A DNA stretch of 64,000 nt from Schizochytrium sp. CCTCC M209059. Taxonomy: Eukaryota > Sar > Bigyra > Thraustochytrida > Thraustochytriidae. The DNA lies in contig KN805398.1 of the NCBI GenBank assembly GCA_000818945.1, positions 194,016-258,015 of the forward strand, read 5' to 3'. This document shows positions 9,468 to 19,396 of this stretch, one piece after another (the first letter of the stretch is position 1; each line of letters begins with the position of its first letter). Below the pieces are notes generated by a model, which saw nothing but the letters and a program-made list of their open reading frames with translations, was not told the DNA's origin and ran no database searches. The position numbers and the translations under genes are program-made.

Positions 9468-10436
9468 TTGATGGGCTACAAACGAACCGAGTCGCTCGAA
9501 GTCAGTTAGGTCATGCACACGCGGTCTAGCTGTAAGTTCTTTGGTCCTTCGCTGTGTCCGTTCATTTGACGGTTACACGATGTCTATTGAGTGCAAGCTA
9601 CCTTGTTAGCCAAAATGAAAGGTATTTGTTTAGGTTAGGTTAGGCTCCAAGAGAAAAAAAAGTCAGAAACACCTAAATTGCAACTCCCTGGCTGATCCTT
9701 CCTTGATCGCTGACGTGTGAGAGATCTTCGAAAAGCTTTGGTTTGGCCAAAAGGTCTGAACATGTGTTTTACATCAAATTTTCAATCTTCTTTTTTATCC
9801 TCGATACAATCAGGTGGTATGCATGGTAACAATTATTCCATCAGTTCGAAACCGGCCCGAGTTATTTCTTCGCGACAGGGAAAAAAAAGCCTTTGTAAGC
9901 GCTGCACTCTTTTTTAAATTTGAAAGAGAAAATTTTTGCACATTTATGGCCTCTCATTTACCAGCACCTTCTCCAAACAAACCCTCGCTATCTATCTGCC
10001 ACAGCTACAATCTCTCGGCATCTTTTGGGTGATCAGACTGTCAACTAATCCACAATCGTATCGCAACGCGCATCAGCTTGTGCTGTGGCTATTCACAGTC
10101 AAGTAGGGCGCAGCACAAATTATTCGTTATTGAGCTCGAACGAGGTGTAAAGTAAATTTTGAAGAGCAACCTGCCAGAAGAGAAGTCTCGTCGTGAGGCT
10201 TTCCTTCGTGCCGAGCGAGGCCAGCGAGGCCACCAACACCTCCCGTCCTGGAGACAAAGGCGACGCCTCCTCGCGCGTCTGTCTCGCTGCCAGCAGCGGG
10301 GCGCAGGGAGGCGACAGCGGCGAACTTCTCTGGCGGCACGGAAACGATTCCTGAGGGGTGGCCTAAATAAAATCCAATGGGCACGAGGAGCCTCACGAGC
10401 CGCGGCCTCGCTCGCGAGTGGCCGTGCGTGAGAGGA
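9468..10436. other. Spacer between the two GT8 paralogs
   Basis: About 970 bases. Positions 9468 to about 9590 are the 3' flank of paralog 1 and are clearly similar to the flank of paralog 2 at 12204-12320 (shared TTGATGGGCT, AAGTCAGTTAGGTCATGCA and TGTCCGTTCATTTGACG). Positions 9600-10150 are AT-richer than the surroundings and include TTAGGTTAGGTTAGG at 9630-9644. Promoter sequence of paralog 2 must lie before 10437. No gene seen. Confidence 0.6.
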
Positions 10437-12203
10437 ATGTCGGTCTTCCCGTTAAGACGAGGGTGCTTCTTCACCTCCTTTCTCGTGGTGCTCGCCTACG
10501 CGGGCTTCGTGTCGCTCAAAACGGCCTACATGTTTCATAACTCCTACGATCTTGCAGTCGTCGAAAGCGAGTACGCCCACGAAGATATCACGACGCCTTC
10601 TCCTGATGACGTCCACACGTTTGCGGAACGTAAAAGCGAGTATGCTCACGAAAACAACACCACGCCTGCTCCTTGCCCGTCGATTCCGCCCTCGCTGAGC
10701 GAACTGAGCCACCAGGCTAGCATCGGGACGCGCTGGGTGACCTTGCTCGACGCCTCCGTGTCCTCGCGTGCCTTTAAGCGCCACATGTTCACAAAGCATC
10801 AGAATGGAAACATTGCATGGCTCGAGATGAGCGTCCTGGCGACTCCGGGGGCCTCGGAAAAACTCTTGACATGGGCCAAGGACCTGGGCGTGATGATTCA
10901 CCCAGTACCGTCTCTTACATGCAAGAACACGACAGCACCGGCGTCGCAGAGACACCACATGGCCAGAATCTACGCGTGGTGCTTGACCGGCGGGCCCGTT
11001 GTGTTTACACGGGCTCACACACTCATCCTCCGTGATCTGCGTCAATTTGAGTCTCAATGTGGAAGCGATGCTGCCTTTTGCGGGCCAGGGGCATTTGAGA
11101 ATCTCCCAAAGTTTATGATTGATTCGGGAATCTTCATGGCTCGACCCCACGAAGCACATTGCCAGGCGCTTCGCTCGATGGCCGAAAATAGCACCCAGCA
11201 TCCTCAGGATTGCGAAAAGGGCCTTCTCAACTCTTACTTTGACACTGTCAACCGGACCGTGCTTGATTTCCGGTATAACGCGGTGCTACAAATGAAGAAG
11301 AAAAGCGTGCAGTCATTCGCAAATGCCATTGTTGCCCAGTACGAGCCATCTCAAGAAGCTCGCTTGAAGCGTGAGGAAGCAGTGCGCGTCGTCCTAGAAT
11401 CGACCGATCGAGCGTTCGATCGCTTCGAGGCTGTTCGCGCGGGGCGAATCCCAAGGCGTGTCATCTATGCGACGATTTTAACGCCAGCGCCAAAGGAATA
11501 CACGCATTCGACCACTCCCGAGGCCTTCAAGGCCCATCATGTTAGCAAATTTGTCAATGGCAAGATTCCTTGGGAGAATCATGCGATCATCTACACAGAA
11601 AACGCTTTTCCGGAATACAGGGCGTGGCTCAAAGCTCGCGGAGGGCATATAATAAAAGTGCCGCCGCTGTTTTGTGAGAATGGCCGCGACAAGCGCTACA
11701 AGTACCAGTTCACCAAACTTCAGATGTGGAATCTCACAGAGTGGGATACCATTGTGTACACAGATCTCGACACGCTCGTGACGGGCGATATCTCACAGCT
11801 GTGGCAATCGTGTCCGGATGGTGTAGATCTCTGTGGCGCGGCGGAGAGCCATCGTTTTCCCAGTAGACAATACATCAATGGGGGTCTTCTACTTGCACGG
11901 CCGAACAAGGAGTTCTATCGATATCTGATTGAGGGTCGTGAAACGTACGAGGGATCGATGGTCATGTGCGAGCAACATTACCTCAACTACTTTCTCACAG
12001 AACAACGAATCGGTATTGTCGACCCGAAGTACAATATCATGAGCTTTGACCAGACGCGCACAATCCCCTATGAAGACGCAAGGCTTATCCACTCCAAAAA
12101 GGAGCATGAGGAAAGACTTAAATTTGCAGTCACGGAAGAAGATCGCAGCTTCATCGACAGAGAGCGCAAGAGTATTGCGCGGCTTGTGTCAGACTTTGAC
12201 TGA
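10437..12203 (+). CDS. Tandem-domain GT8 family glycosyltransferase, paralog 2
   Basis: 588 residues with the same architecture as paralog 1: signal anchor, stem, degenerate GT8-like half with RAH where DxD belongs, and a C-terminal half with the intact DLD motif. I use the ATG at 10437 (MSVFPLRRGC) because it matches the paralog start; the in-frame ATG at 10377 is also possible and would add 20 residues. The stem holds a 23-residue internal duplication (ESEYAHEDITTPSP, then KSEYAHENNTTPAP) absent from paralog 1. From about 10680 to the stop the DNA is almost identical to paralog 1, except for compact patches: LQMKKKS against LGGKKNS, SHRFPSRQ against SFRLPDAQ, and YLIEGRETYEGSMVMCEQH against DLIAGRETYKSSTYLCEQD. 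The last two flank the INGGLLL segment and may alter acceptor choice (inference). Confidence 0.88.
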   Translation: MSVFPLRRGCFFTSFLVVLAYAGFVSLKTAYMFHNSYDLAVVESEYAHEDITTPSPDDVHTFAERKSEYAHENNTTPAPCPSIPPSLSELSHQASIGTRWVTLLDASVSSRAFKRHMFTKHQNGNIAWLEMSVLATPGASEKLLTWAKDLGVMIHPVPSLTCKNTTAPASQRHHMARIYAWCLTGGPVVFTRAHTLILRDLRQFESQCGSDAAFCGPGAFENLPKFMIDSGIFMARPHEAHCQALRSMAENSTQHPQDCEKGLLNSYFDTVNRTVLDFRYNAVLQMKKKSVQSFANAIVAQYEPSQEARLKREEAVRVVLESTDRAFDRFEAVRAGRIPRRVIYATILTPAPKEYTHSTTPEAFKAHHVSKFVNGKIPWENHAIIYTENAFPEYRAWLKARGGHIIKVPPLFCENGRDKRYKYQFTKLQMWNLTEWDTIVYTDLDTLVTGDISQLWQSCPDGVDLCGAAESHRFPSRQYINGGLLLARPNKEFYRYLIEGRETYEGSMVMCEQHYLNYFLTEQRIGIVDPKYNIMSFDQTRTIPYEDARLIHSKKEHEERLKFAVTEEDRSFIDRERKSIARLVSDFD

Positions 12204-12451
12204 TTGATGGGCTGCAAATAAATCAGGTTGCGCAAAGTCAGTTAGGTCATGCATACGTGGTCTGACTGTAAGTGCTTTTGTCCGTCGCGCTGTCCGTTCA
12301 TTTGACGCTTACACTTTCGTATGCAAGCTAGCTTGCAAGTTCTTTAGTTGCTTACAACTATGAATTATCATCGCAAAATATTACCAACGTAGCATCACAC
12401 ATGCACGAGAGCTGACAATGAGATCTCACACACTCTGCTAGGCTACTTATC
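12204..12451. other. Convergent 3' intergenic spacer
   Basis: 248 bases between the stops of GT8 paralog 2 (plus) and the GT10 gene (minus). The first half is homologous to the 3' flank of GT8 paralog 1, showing that the tandem duplication extended past the stop codon. Confidence 0.6.
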
Positions 12452-14269
12452 TTAGTGGGGAAAGTAGTACATGGGAAGCTCGGCTCGCTCACCAAAGAGC
12501 GCACTTGCCTCGTTAACATCTGTAACAGAACGCAAAAGTATTGAGCGGATTCCGTCAAAGATTTTTGCTGTATACGTAAAGTTCCATACGCCAGCAAGCT
12601 CCCCATGGGCCGCCAGTGGGGCCTCGAGCGCTTCCTTGTAGAGGACAGGGTCTGCGTCCAACCTTTTGATGCGATCGATGCAGGGGGCGAAATGAGACGA
12701 CAGACGCGCTTGCAAATCGGAGTCAAAGCTGGCTTGGCACGACGGGGGGTGGCCGTCGGGGCACATAGCTTTGAAGGCTTTGTTTAGAGCTTTGTCGGAC
12801 ACCATGTCGCTGGGGACGTCACAGTGAACATAGGCTGTGGGATTCAGCACTTGATCTAGAGAAAACTTGTCGGGTCCAAAATATATGGGAACAGAATGAG
12901 CCAAATACGCGTCAATGATCTTCTCGCTAATGTAGCCATCGCACGGCCCGTTCTCGAACACGATTGCGAATTTGTGCTCCGAATGTACCGTGATTGCCGA
13001 GGCGCCTTTGAAGTCGTCTATCAGAGCGCGACGTTCCGCATCGGAAACTCCCAAGCGCTTCATAGCATCTCCTTTAGGACAGGAGCCGAGCGAAGATACA
13101 GGACGCGCCTTGGCCGCCAACTCGAACGCAAAAGCAGTACGAATGGCAGTCGTATGTCTGTATACGTGGCAGTGCGATTGCAAAAAGGAAGTGAAATGCC
13201 GTTTGTGCCTCAAGACAGTGTTGATGTCAAAGAGACCACGCCGTAAGACAACTTCTTCGACGCCAGTGCCATCAGGGATGCAACATCCGTGGCGCATTTG
13301 AAATGCTGGGAGAGATTCCAAAGGAGAGATAGGTCCAAGGCGTCTGCCGATTGACACAAGCCCGAACGGAGCGTAGACCGCGATGGAACTCGAGGGAAGC
13401 AACTCTCTCTTTGTTTCCAGTTGGATCTCGACACCGTCGACCAACTGGAGCCACGGCTCAAAGCACATGCGAATATTCACTGGACCCACACGAGCCTTTG
13501 TGACGGGGTTGCCAACGTACTTTACATTTCGCGGCAACGAAATCATACGAGCCTCCGAGGTCCACAGGGACGCTTCGTTCATCTCAAATGTGTGGTGAAG
13601 CAACGTCGCGTTGCGCAGACGCTTGATTGTTTTCACAACGCTTGTTTGGCCGTACCAGCACAATCTAAAATCCGCGTCGAGGCCCAACATAAGCCATAGC
13701 TCTTCGTCGGTAAAGCTTCTTGTTCTATACTTTTTTGCAATATACTTCTCCTCGGGTGCCACTGCAATGACTCGCACGCTCTCGTAGAGGCGTGTCATCC
13801 CCTTAGCAAGCTCAAATGTATACCATCGCACCTCCGTGTTTGAATAATCAATACGAAAGCTGTTCTCGTTGGTACAGTAGGCCAGCGTAACCTGCGATCC
13901 CTTGGGTCCAAAGCCTGGGAGTACGGCCATCTTTCTTCCGGGCACGGTGCCATCGTCCACTTCATTCGGAAATCCTGACAAACTCGCGGACCAAGAAGAG
14001 GCTGAAGCACGCTCTGTGTATTTGCTGGTGCCGAGACGGGGCGATTCTGACTCTGTGACGAAGGCATCTCCAGACACAGCAGCAAAGACATCTTCGTATT
14101 TTCCCGTGGAAAAAAATATGCTCGTCGCCATGCTGCCCATCGTGAAGGCTAGAGCTGCGGCCAGGGCGATACGTAGCACGCCTGCTCGGCCGCCGCCATT
14201 CCCACTAACGCTGACGCTGTTGGTGCCGCCTTGCCGCCCGCGGGCGTGGTCCAGCCGTTGCTGCGCCAT
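12452..14269 (-). CDS. GT10 family (alpha-1,3/4-fucosyltransferase-like) glycosyltransferase
   Basis: 605 residues, type II membrane topology with one N-terminal hydrophobic segment (about residues 31-53) and a Ser-rich stem. The C-terminal catalytic domain carries the GT10 fucosyltransferase signature at about 433-466: KFAIVFENGPCDGYISEKI, then DAYLAHSVPIYFGP, matching the family pattern FEN(S)...YVTEK...A...G.VPVY.G for GDP-fucose binding. The preceding SSLGSCPKG (392-400) matches the family's small conserved Cys/Gly segment. Predicted to be Golgi-located and to transfer fucose to glycoprotein or glycolipid acceptors. It is longer than animal FUTs (about 350-400) because of an extended N-terminal half. 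It converges on the GT8 pair. Linkage specificity cannot be read from the sequence. Confidence 0.85.
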   Translation of the reverse strand: MAQQRLDHARGRQGGTNSVSVSGNGGGRAGVLRIALAAALAFTMGSMATSIFFSTGKYEDVFAAVSGDAFVTESESPRLGTSKYTERASASSWSASLSGFPNEVDDGTVPGRKMAVLPGFGPKGSQVTLAYCTNENSFRIDYSNTEVRWYTFELAKGMTRLYESVRVIAVAPEEKYIAKKYRTRSFTDEELWLMLGLDADFRLCWYGQTSVVKTIKRLRNATLLHHTFEMNEASLWTSEARMISLPRNVKYVGNPVTKARVGPVNIRMCFEPWLQLVDGVEIQLETKRELLPSSSIAVYAPFGLVSIGRRLGPISPLESLPAFQMRHGCCIPDGTGVEEVVLRRGLFDINTVLRHKRHFTSFLQSHCHVYRHTTAIRTAFAFELAAKARPVSSLGSCPKGDAMKRLGVSDAERRALIDDFKGASAITVHSEHKFAIVFENGPCDGYISEKIIDAYLAHSVPIYFGPDKFSLDQVLNPTAYVHCDVPSDMVSDKALNKAFKAMCPDGHPPSCQASFDSDLQARLSSHFAPCIDRIKRLDADPVLYKEALEAPLAAHGELAGVWNFTYTAKIFDGIRSILLRSVTDVNEASALFGERAELPMYYFPH

Positions 14270-14910
14270 CGTACACTGCGTTGTGAAATATCCTCTCTCA
14301 CTTCATTCAGCCTTGGCAGTAACGAACGCCTGTCGCCTTGCCGCACGCAGCAGCGCACAGCGTATAGATTCGCTGTGAACGAGTCCGTCGTCTCGCTCGA
14401 CTCACTCGCTCAGCGGCCGCGCGAGCGCCGTACAACTGCAGTGCTCGCTGTATGCTTTTGCTGATTTGCTGGTGGGACTTTGGGTGGGACACTTGCCACC
14501 TGAGAGGTATTGAAAGTGACACAAGTGTGAGTCTAATTTGTGCATCGTTGTCGTGAATGGAGACCTCGCTCGTCTGTCGAAGAGTTCACTGGTGCGGTTA
14601 CCCTTTTCGCTTGTTGCAAAAGCTCTGTATACCCGGACGCCGTTGTGATTTATTTTACTTTTAACGTTTTGATTGAAGTATAGCTTGCAATACGCAAGAA
14701 GAGAGCTTTCCAACTATTTGTCGTCTCATCGAGAGACGTAAAACAGAAATTTGTGGTTCTTGTGTTGTGGGTCAAAAGTGATCTAAATCCTACCTTTCAT
14801 TTTTTCTGCGCAAGATAAGATTTTGTGAACGAATTTGATCTGATTGAATGTTTGTTTGTCTGTCGGGATTGAATTTTAGGTTGAAAGTCATCATCATCAT
14901 CATCATCATC

Positions 14911-14941
<31 letters not shown>

Positions 14942-14953
14942 CGGCACAGGAGG
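14270..14953. other. Intergenic region with triplet repeats
   Basis: 684 bases holding the promoter of the GT10 gene (minus) and the 3' flank of the acetyltransferase gene. A CAT/CAA triplet microsatellite, (CAT)7 then (CAA)9, lies at 14889-14940 just after the GCN5 stop. No gene seen. Confidence 0.6.
14889..14940. repeat. (CAT)n(CAA)n triplet microsatellite
   Basis: Compound triplet array directly downstream of the GCN5-type stop codon, in its presumed 3' UTR. Confidence 0.9.
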
Positions 14954-16999
14954 CTAAGTGGATGTCGTCGTGACAGGGCCCGAGACGGAGTCCGGCGGTA
15001 GCACCTGCTCGTGCTCAGCAGCCTCTTTGGGCAAAAATGAAGGGGCCGACTCAGGAGCAAGCTCAAAGTGCTCCGAGAATAAATTGAGAATGTACGTGCG
15101 CAGGTTGGCAGCCGAACGATAATACGAGGTGTCTGGGCCGTTATACGCGCAACAGTTGTCGCACATACGCAGCATGTCGTCGCGAAGCGGCTCTGGGGCA
15201 GAGTAGTGTCGACCGTGGTCAAGACGCTTTTTTATGAGCGAAATATCGATCGGGTCTCTGATGACGTCAATGTAGTCCGCGACAACGTCACCGACAGGCT
15301 CTTGGAATGGCCATGCCTCGCGGTGGGCCTTGACGAGCCGCATCACGGTGTACAGGCGACTCTGCATTTGGTAGTACTCCGGGTAGTCGACAGGATCGCC
15401 CGACCCATCTTTGCTGTGATGCACTTGTCGTGAAAGGAAGCGCACAGGCATCGCCCAGCCAGCGTCACGCACGCCGCGGACCTGGTCCTGCAAATGCGTC
15501 ACCACGGTCCCATCCTTGAAATTGAGTCCCGGAAATACGTGGTCTGAGTCGATTTTCTCCTTGATTTTCGCAAAGAGAAATTTGCGTTGCGCAGCGATCA
15601 TCTCGGGTATTCGCAGATAGTCCACGTACTCGTTGATGCTGCATTCCATGAGCGTGCCGCCGTCGTAGTCCTTGATGTAGCCACGCCATCGCTCGCGAGG
15701 CATGGTAATGGTCTTTGTGAAGCCCTGCTTGCGAAAGTAGCCAATCGCAAAGTTGTCGGCATAAGTGAGGAAATGCGTCACTTGAATTGATTTGACCCAC
15801 TGCTTGAGGTTGTTCATGAGTTTGGTCCCGACACCCTTGACCTGGCGCGCCGCTGAAACAGCCAGGAAGGCAATCTCCGCGAAGCGTTGCTCAAGATACG
15901 GCCGAAAGCAGATCCCGCCTACAACAACGCCCTTGTCAATGCAGACGAGTGAGTAGTGTTTGCGGTCCATTACTAGCCGTACAATGTACTCTTTCGGCAT
16001 CTTAGGCAGCTGCTTCGCAAAGATCTCCTTCACGTTGATGAGCCACACCAAGTTCTCTTCGGTGCCATCATTGGTGATGATGCGAAATTCGAGGCCATCC
16101 TTTGGGGCTGTCGGCGCGCTTTTGGCAAATTCCTCTGCCTGTTTGCGGCGCTTCAAGTCCGACTGCTCCTTGTTTTCCTGCTCACTACTGGTCACGCCTG
16201 GGACCGATGACGCATCAGAAGTCGGAAGGTCATCGCCTGCGTGGTCGCGCTTTTTCCCCACGAGCGTGGCCTCCTCCTTCTCCTTCTCTTCCTCGGCCTC
16301 ATCTAACTTGGCCAATCGGGTCGCCTCTTCGGGATTTTCCTTTAGAAATCGAACCAGATTAGCGCCAGTGGGTCCGACAGGCTCGTCAGCAAGCTCCTTG
16401 AAGGCGCTGAGAACCGTCTCCCAGGTTTCCATGGTCGAGATTCCCCTTTTTCCGAGGAGCTGCAAGACTGCTGTGATGGTGTCCTCTCGAGTCTGCTGCT
16501 CGTGGTTGGCGCTTCCATTGGCCGTCTTTGTAGATTCTGGCACTTCGGAAATGTCCTCTTTCTTCGCAAGGGCGTCCGCAACGCGGCCCAGTTTGACCCG
16601 AAGCCAATGTAAGCCTGGCTTGGGTCTGGTATTGTCGCCCTGCTCCTCGACGTCCTGTGTCAGCGCTCCGGTAGCCTGCGGCGGCGGCGGCTGAGCTTGC
16701 GGCACCTGCGAGCTTTCCGTGGTGGTCTGCTTTGCAACATCAGTGTTCGCGGCCACTGGCGGCGACACTGGCGGAGATACCGTCGACGTCGTCGTCGTCG
16801 CTGGCGCTGTCGTTGTTGTGGAAGAAGTAGTCGTTGTCGGCGTCGCCGCCGCTGTCGTCGTTGTGGGCGTCATTGCTGCCGGCGGCGCTGTCGCCGCCTC
16901 CGCCGATGTCGTCTCTGGTGCTGCCTCTGCGGTCACGGGAGCGGCAGCCTCAGCGGGAGCGGGGGCCGGCACGGCAGCCTCCGGGGCCGCGTCAGCCAT
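14954..16999 (-). CDS. GCN5: GCN5-type histone acetyltransferase with bromodomain
   Basis: 681 residues. Residues 1-110 are a low-complexity Ala/Pro/Thr tail. The HAT (GNAT) domain spans about 303-455, with the acetyl-CoA-binding motif ARQVKGVGTKLM and the catalytic glutamate at E375 (AEIAFLAVS, equivalent to E173 of yeast Gcn5). The bromodomain spans about 545-655 (RLVKAHREAWPFQEPV, then DYIDVIRDPIDISLIKKRL, then NCCAYNGPDTSYY, which includes the acetyl-lysine-binding Asn). The order HAT then C-terminal bromodomain, and a HAT core ending MECSINEYVDYL, are diagnostic of GCN5/PCAF, the catalytic subunit of SAGA-type complexes that acetylates histone H3. The animal PCAF N-terminal homology domain is absent, as in yeast. 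The start is the ATG at 16999. Confidence 0.95.
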   Translation of the reverse strand: MADAAPEAAVPAPAPAEAAAPVTAEAAPETTSAEAATAPPAAMTPTTTTAAATPTTTTSSTTTTAPATTTTSTVSPPVSPPVAANTDVAKQTTTESSQVPQAQPPPPQATGALTQDVEEQGDNTRPKPGLHWLRVKLGRVADALAKKEDISEVPESTKTANGSANHEQQTREDTITAVLQLLGKRGISTMETWETVLSAFKELADEPVGPTGANLVRFLKENPEEATRLAKLDEAEEEKEKEEATLVGKKRDHAGDDLPTSDASSVPGVTSSEQENKEQSDLKRRKQAEEFAKSAPTAPKDGLEFRIITNDGTEENLVWLINVKEIFAKQLPKMPKEYIVRLVMDRKHYSLVCIDKGVVVGGICFRPYLEQRFAEIAFLAVSAARQVKGVGTKLMNNLKQWVKSIQVTHFLTYADNFAIGYFRKQGFTKTITMPRERWRGYIKDYDGGTLMECSINEYVDYLRIPEMIAAQRKFLFAKIKEKIDSDHVFPGLNFKDGTVVTHLQDQVRGVRDAGWAMPVRFLSRQVHHSKDGSGDPVDYPEYYQMQSRLYTVMRLVKAHREAWPFQEPVGDVVADYIDVIRDPIDISLIKKRLDHGRHYSAPEPLRDDMLRMCDNCCAYNGPDTSYYRSAANLRTYILNLFSEHFELAPESAPSFLPKEAAEHEQVLPPDSVSGPVTTTST

Positions 17000-17484
17000 G
17001 GCGAGGCCGGGCGCGGGGCGCTTGCCGCCTGCTTCGATGCTGTATTCACGTCTGCGATAGCCAGGATCGTGCGATGAGGGCTTTTCACTACATGAGTACT
17101 AGGACCCCCTTGTAAGCTGTTAAGCCGGATTCATTTTTATGAATTCTGGACCACGTGGGATGGATGTTTTCACAAGACTGTCTCCGGCTTGTATCGCTGC
17201 TCGCTCAGGCCGTTCAGTCGCTTTGGGAAAATTCGACGTCGTCAAGGGTCCGAAGTCCGTTCAGACATGGCATGGCATGGTATGGCATAGCATGACTCGT
17301 TGTCCACCGGACATAGAATCCATCATGAAAATCTGGGATAACTTCGTTACTTATCGATTAACTCACTGCGGGAGATGATTTGCTTGGCTTGACTCGGATT
17401 CGAGTGAGAGTACGATGGAGACATGTTTTGCCTACCTTCCTATCCTCCTCTTCGAGAGAAAAAAGAGAAAGAATGGGTGGAAAG
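17000..17484. other. Intergenic region upstream of GCN5
   Basis: 485 bases between the dehydrogenase stop and the GCN5 start. It contains a short CATGG(T/C)ATGG repeat at about 17267-17293. Otherwise nothing recognisable. Confidence 0.5.
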
Positions 17485-18225
17485 TCACCACGGGATCAGG
17501 TCGCCGGTGGTGGCGTCGACCAAAGCGCCGTGGTACGACTTGGTAGTGCTGGGGTCGTCACCGGAAGCGGCCTCGCTGAGCGACATGCGCTCGATAACGC
17601 GCACAAGTCCGGAGACGGAGTCGTCGACGCTGATCGCGCCATCCATGTAGTTGGTCATGTCAGTTTTGACGAGACCTGGATGCGCGAGTGTAACGGCGAT
17701 GCCGCGCTCGCCGTACTCGAAGCTGATGTTCTTGCCAAGCATGTTGAGCGCTGCCTTCGAAGCGCGGTACCCGTGCATGGTACCCTTGAAGTCCGTCTGA
17801 AGCGAAGCGAGGATCGTGCTTAGAAACAAGACTTTGGCGCCGCGCTTGAGCTTGTCATCGACGGCCTGAAGAACGCGGAGCGCGCCGATGGCATCGACAT
17901 CCATTTGTCTCGCCACGCCGTCAATGTCAACGTCGGCGACAGGTTCTGTAGCGAATTTTTCAACAAGAACGGCAATGCCGGCGTTGTACACGAGAAGATC
18001 AATTTGATCTACGTCAGCAAGCCCGCCGCGCAGAGCGTCGCGGCATGCTTGGGTGTCCGTGACATCCACGCCCTCGATAACTTTGTCGAACGCGGACAAG
18101 GGCTCGCCAGAAGGAGCTTTGCGAACCGTGGCGATGACCTTGTAGCCATCATTTTTGAGACGAGTGGCGAGCCCACGTCCAATCCCACGCGAAGCGCCCA
18201 CAACCAAAGCTGTACCCTTGCTCAT
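17485..18225 (-). CDS. Short-chain dehydrogenase/reductase (classical SDR)
   Basis: 246 residues, the usual length of a classical SDR. The Rossmann cofactor motif GASRGIG lies at residues 10-16, NAG at 81-83, and the catalytic set S141, Y153 and K157 (YRASK). R35 (VRK) just after beta-strand 2 favours NADP(H) over NAD(H) (inference). The nearest functional type I can suggest is the C-factor/YciK-like group of small cytosolic oxidoreductases; the substrate is unknown. No signal peptide or peroxisomal tail is seen (the C-terminus is LIPW). The ATG at 18225 starts immediately before the nucleotide-binding strand, so the start is secure. Confidence 0.9.
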   Translation of the reverse strand: MSKGTALVVGASRGIGRGLATRLKNDGYKVIATVRKAPSGEPLSAFDKVIEGVDVTDTQACRDALRGGLADVDQIDLLVYNAGIAVLVEKFATEPVADVDIDGVARQMDVDAIGALRVLQAVDDKLKRGAKVLFLSTILASLQTDFKGTMHGYRASKAALNMLGKNISFEYGERGIAVTLAHPGLVKTDMTNYMDGAISVDDSVSGLVRVIERMSLSEAASGDDPSTTKSYHGALVDATTGDLIPW

Positions 18226-19152
18226 TTTTTTCTGTGTGGTATCGTAGAGAAGATTCTAGTTCTTGGTTTTGCTTTGCTTGGTTCGACTTTGCTTTTCTGG
18301 TTGAGTTTTCTGCTGGCTGGTGTTGCGGTTTTGCTCGCTCTCCGATTGGACTTGCTTTCTGCCTTTTGCCTTTTGCCTTTTGCCTCCTGCCTTCTGCCTT
18401 CTGCCTTCTGCCTTGCGCCTTGCGCCTTCTGCCTTGCGCCTTGCCTTATGTATTGCCTTGTCTAGCATAAATCTGCGGTCCGCCTCATGCTTTGGCGCGG
18501 CGAAACCAGGTTTCGTGACGTTCGGATCGGCGCGGCGCGACGGGACTGGGTCACAGTTCGGCTTGGGTCATGATCGTCGAGAGCAAGACAGCAGGATTCG
18601 AGACAACTCAGCTCAGAACGCCTTGGCTTCGGGGCTGCCTGGCTCGCTCGGCTCGCTCGGCTCGGCTCGGCTTGGCTCGGCTTGGCTTGGCTTGGCTCGG
18701 CTCGGCTTGGCTCGGCTCGGCAGCTCGCACTTTTTCATAATGCACTGTTGGGGCCTCGGAACTTCGGCCCTGCAACCGAAAAGGCCGTGCCGCTGCCTGG
18801 ATTGTCCTCCGTAGAATGCGCATATACCCATAAGGTCCGCTAGGCTGCGCTGTCAGTGATGGTACACCATACTTACTTTCAAGTAGCGGAGCGGCTCATT
18901 GCGTCAGGCCCGAAGAGAGGCGGCCATTTTGCGCTCGCCCGAGTTGCCGACATTTTCCGACCGAGGATCTCGGATCATGCCACGCGACCGTGACGTGCCA
19001 AAACTACCAGATGGTCACAGGTCCACAGCGTCGGGAAATGTATACCGCTGTTGCGGCCAAGGGCTCTGGCAGAGTCGCTCAAATTCCATCATCAAAAATT
19101 ACTGCAGCGACGAGGAAGGGCAGAAAAGGAGTAGGATTAAATTAAAAGGGAA

Positions 19153-19193
<41 letters not shown>

Positions 19194-19396
19194 GGATGAT
19201 ATCAGGCCTTTGCAGCAACAGCTCTCTTCTTAAAGACCAGAAGGGCATCGCGCAGGCATAAAACAGTCAGTGAAACACGACCGAAAAGGTAAACGAAGAA
19301 GAAGAAGAAGAAGAAGAAGAAAACAAGCTTGACTTGGCTTCGCGCTTGCTTGCTTGCTTACTTGCTCACGTGCATTTTTGTTTTGTTTTGGTTTGT
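18226..19396. repeat. Repeat-rich intergenic region
   Basis: 1.2 kb between the SHMT stop and the dehydrogenase start. It holds a (CCTTTTG/CCTTCTG)n array at about 18357-18447, a (GGCTC/GGCTT)n array at about 18640-18725, a (GAAA)n array at about 19150-19192 and a (GAA)n array at about 19297-19321. The frames crossing these arrays are low-complexity and not genes. Confidence 0.6.

Noticed and set aside
9630..9644. TTAGGTTAGGTTAGG as an interstitial telomere repeat
   Set aside because: Only three degenerate pentamer/hexamer units; too short to support a telomeric origin.
16697..17077. Plus-strand frame in the N-terminal part of GCN5
   Set aside because: Antisense to the Ala/Thr-rich tail of the acetyltransferase; poly-Arg/Val translation only.
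18357..18447. Signal-peptide-like Leu/Phe/Cys-rich open frame (LPFAFCLLPSAFCLL)
   Set aside because: It is a translation of a CCTTTTG/CCTTCTG tandem array, with no following protein.
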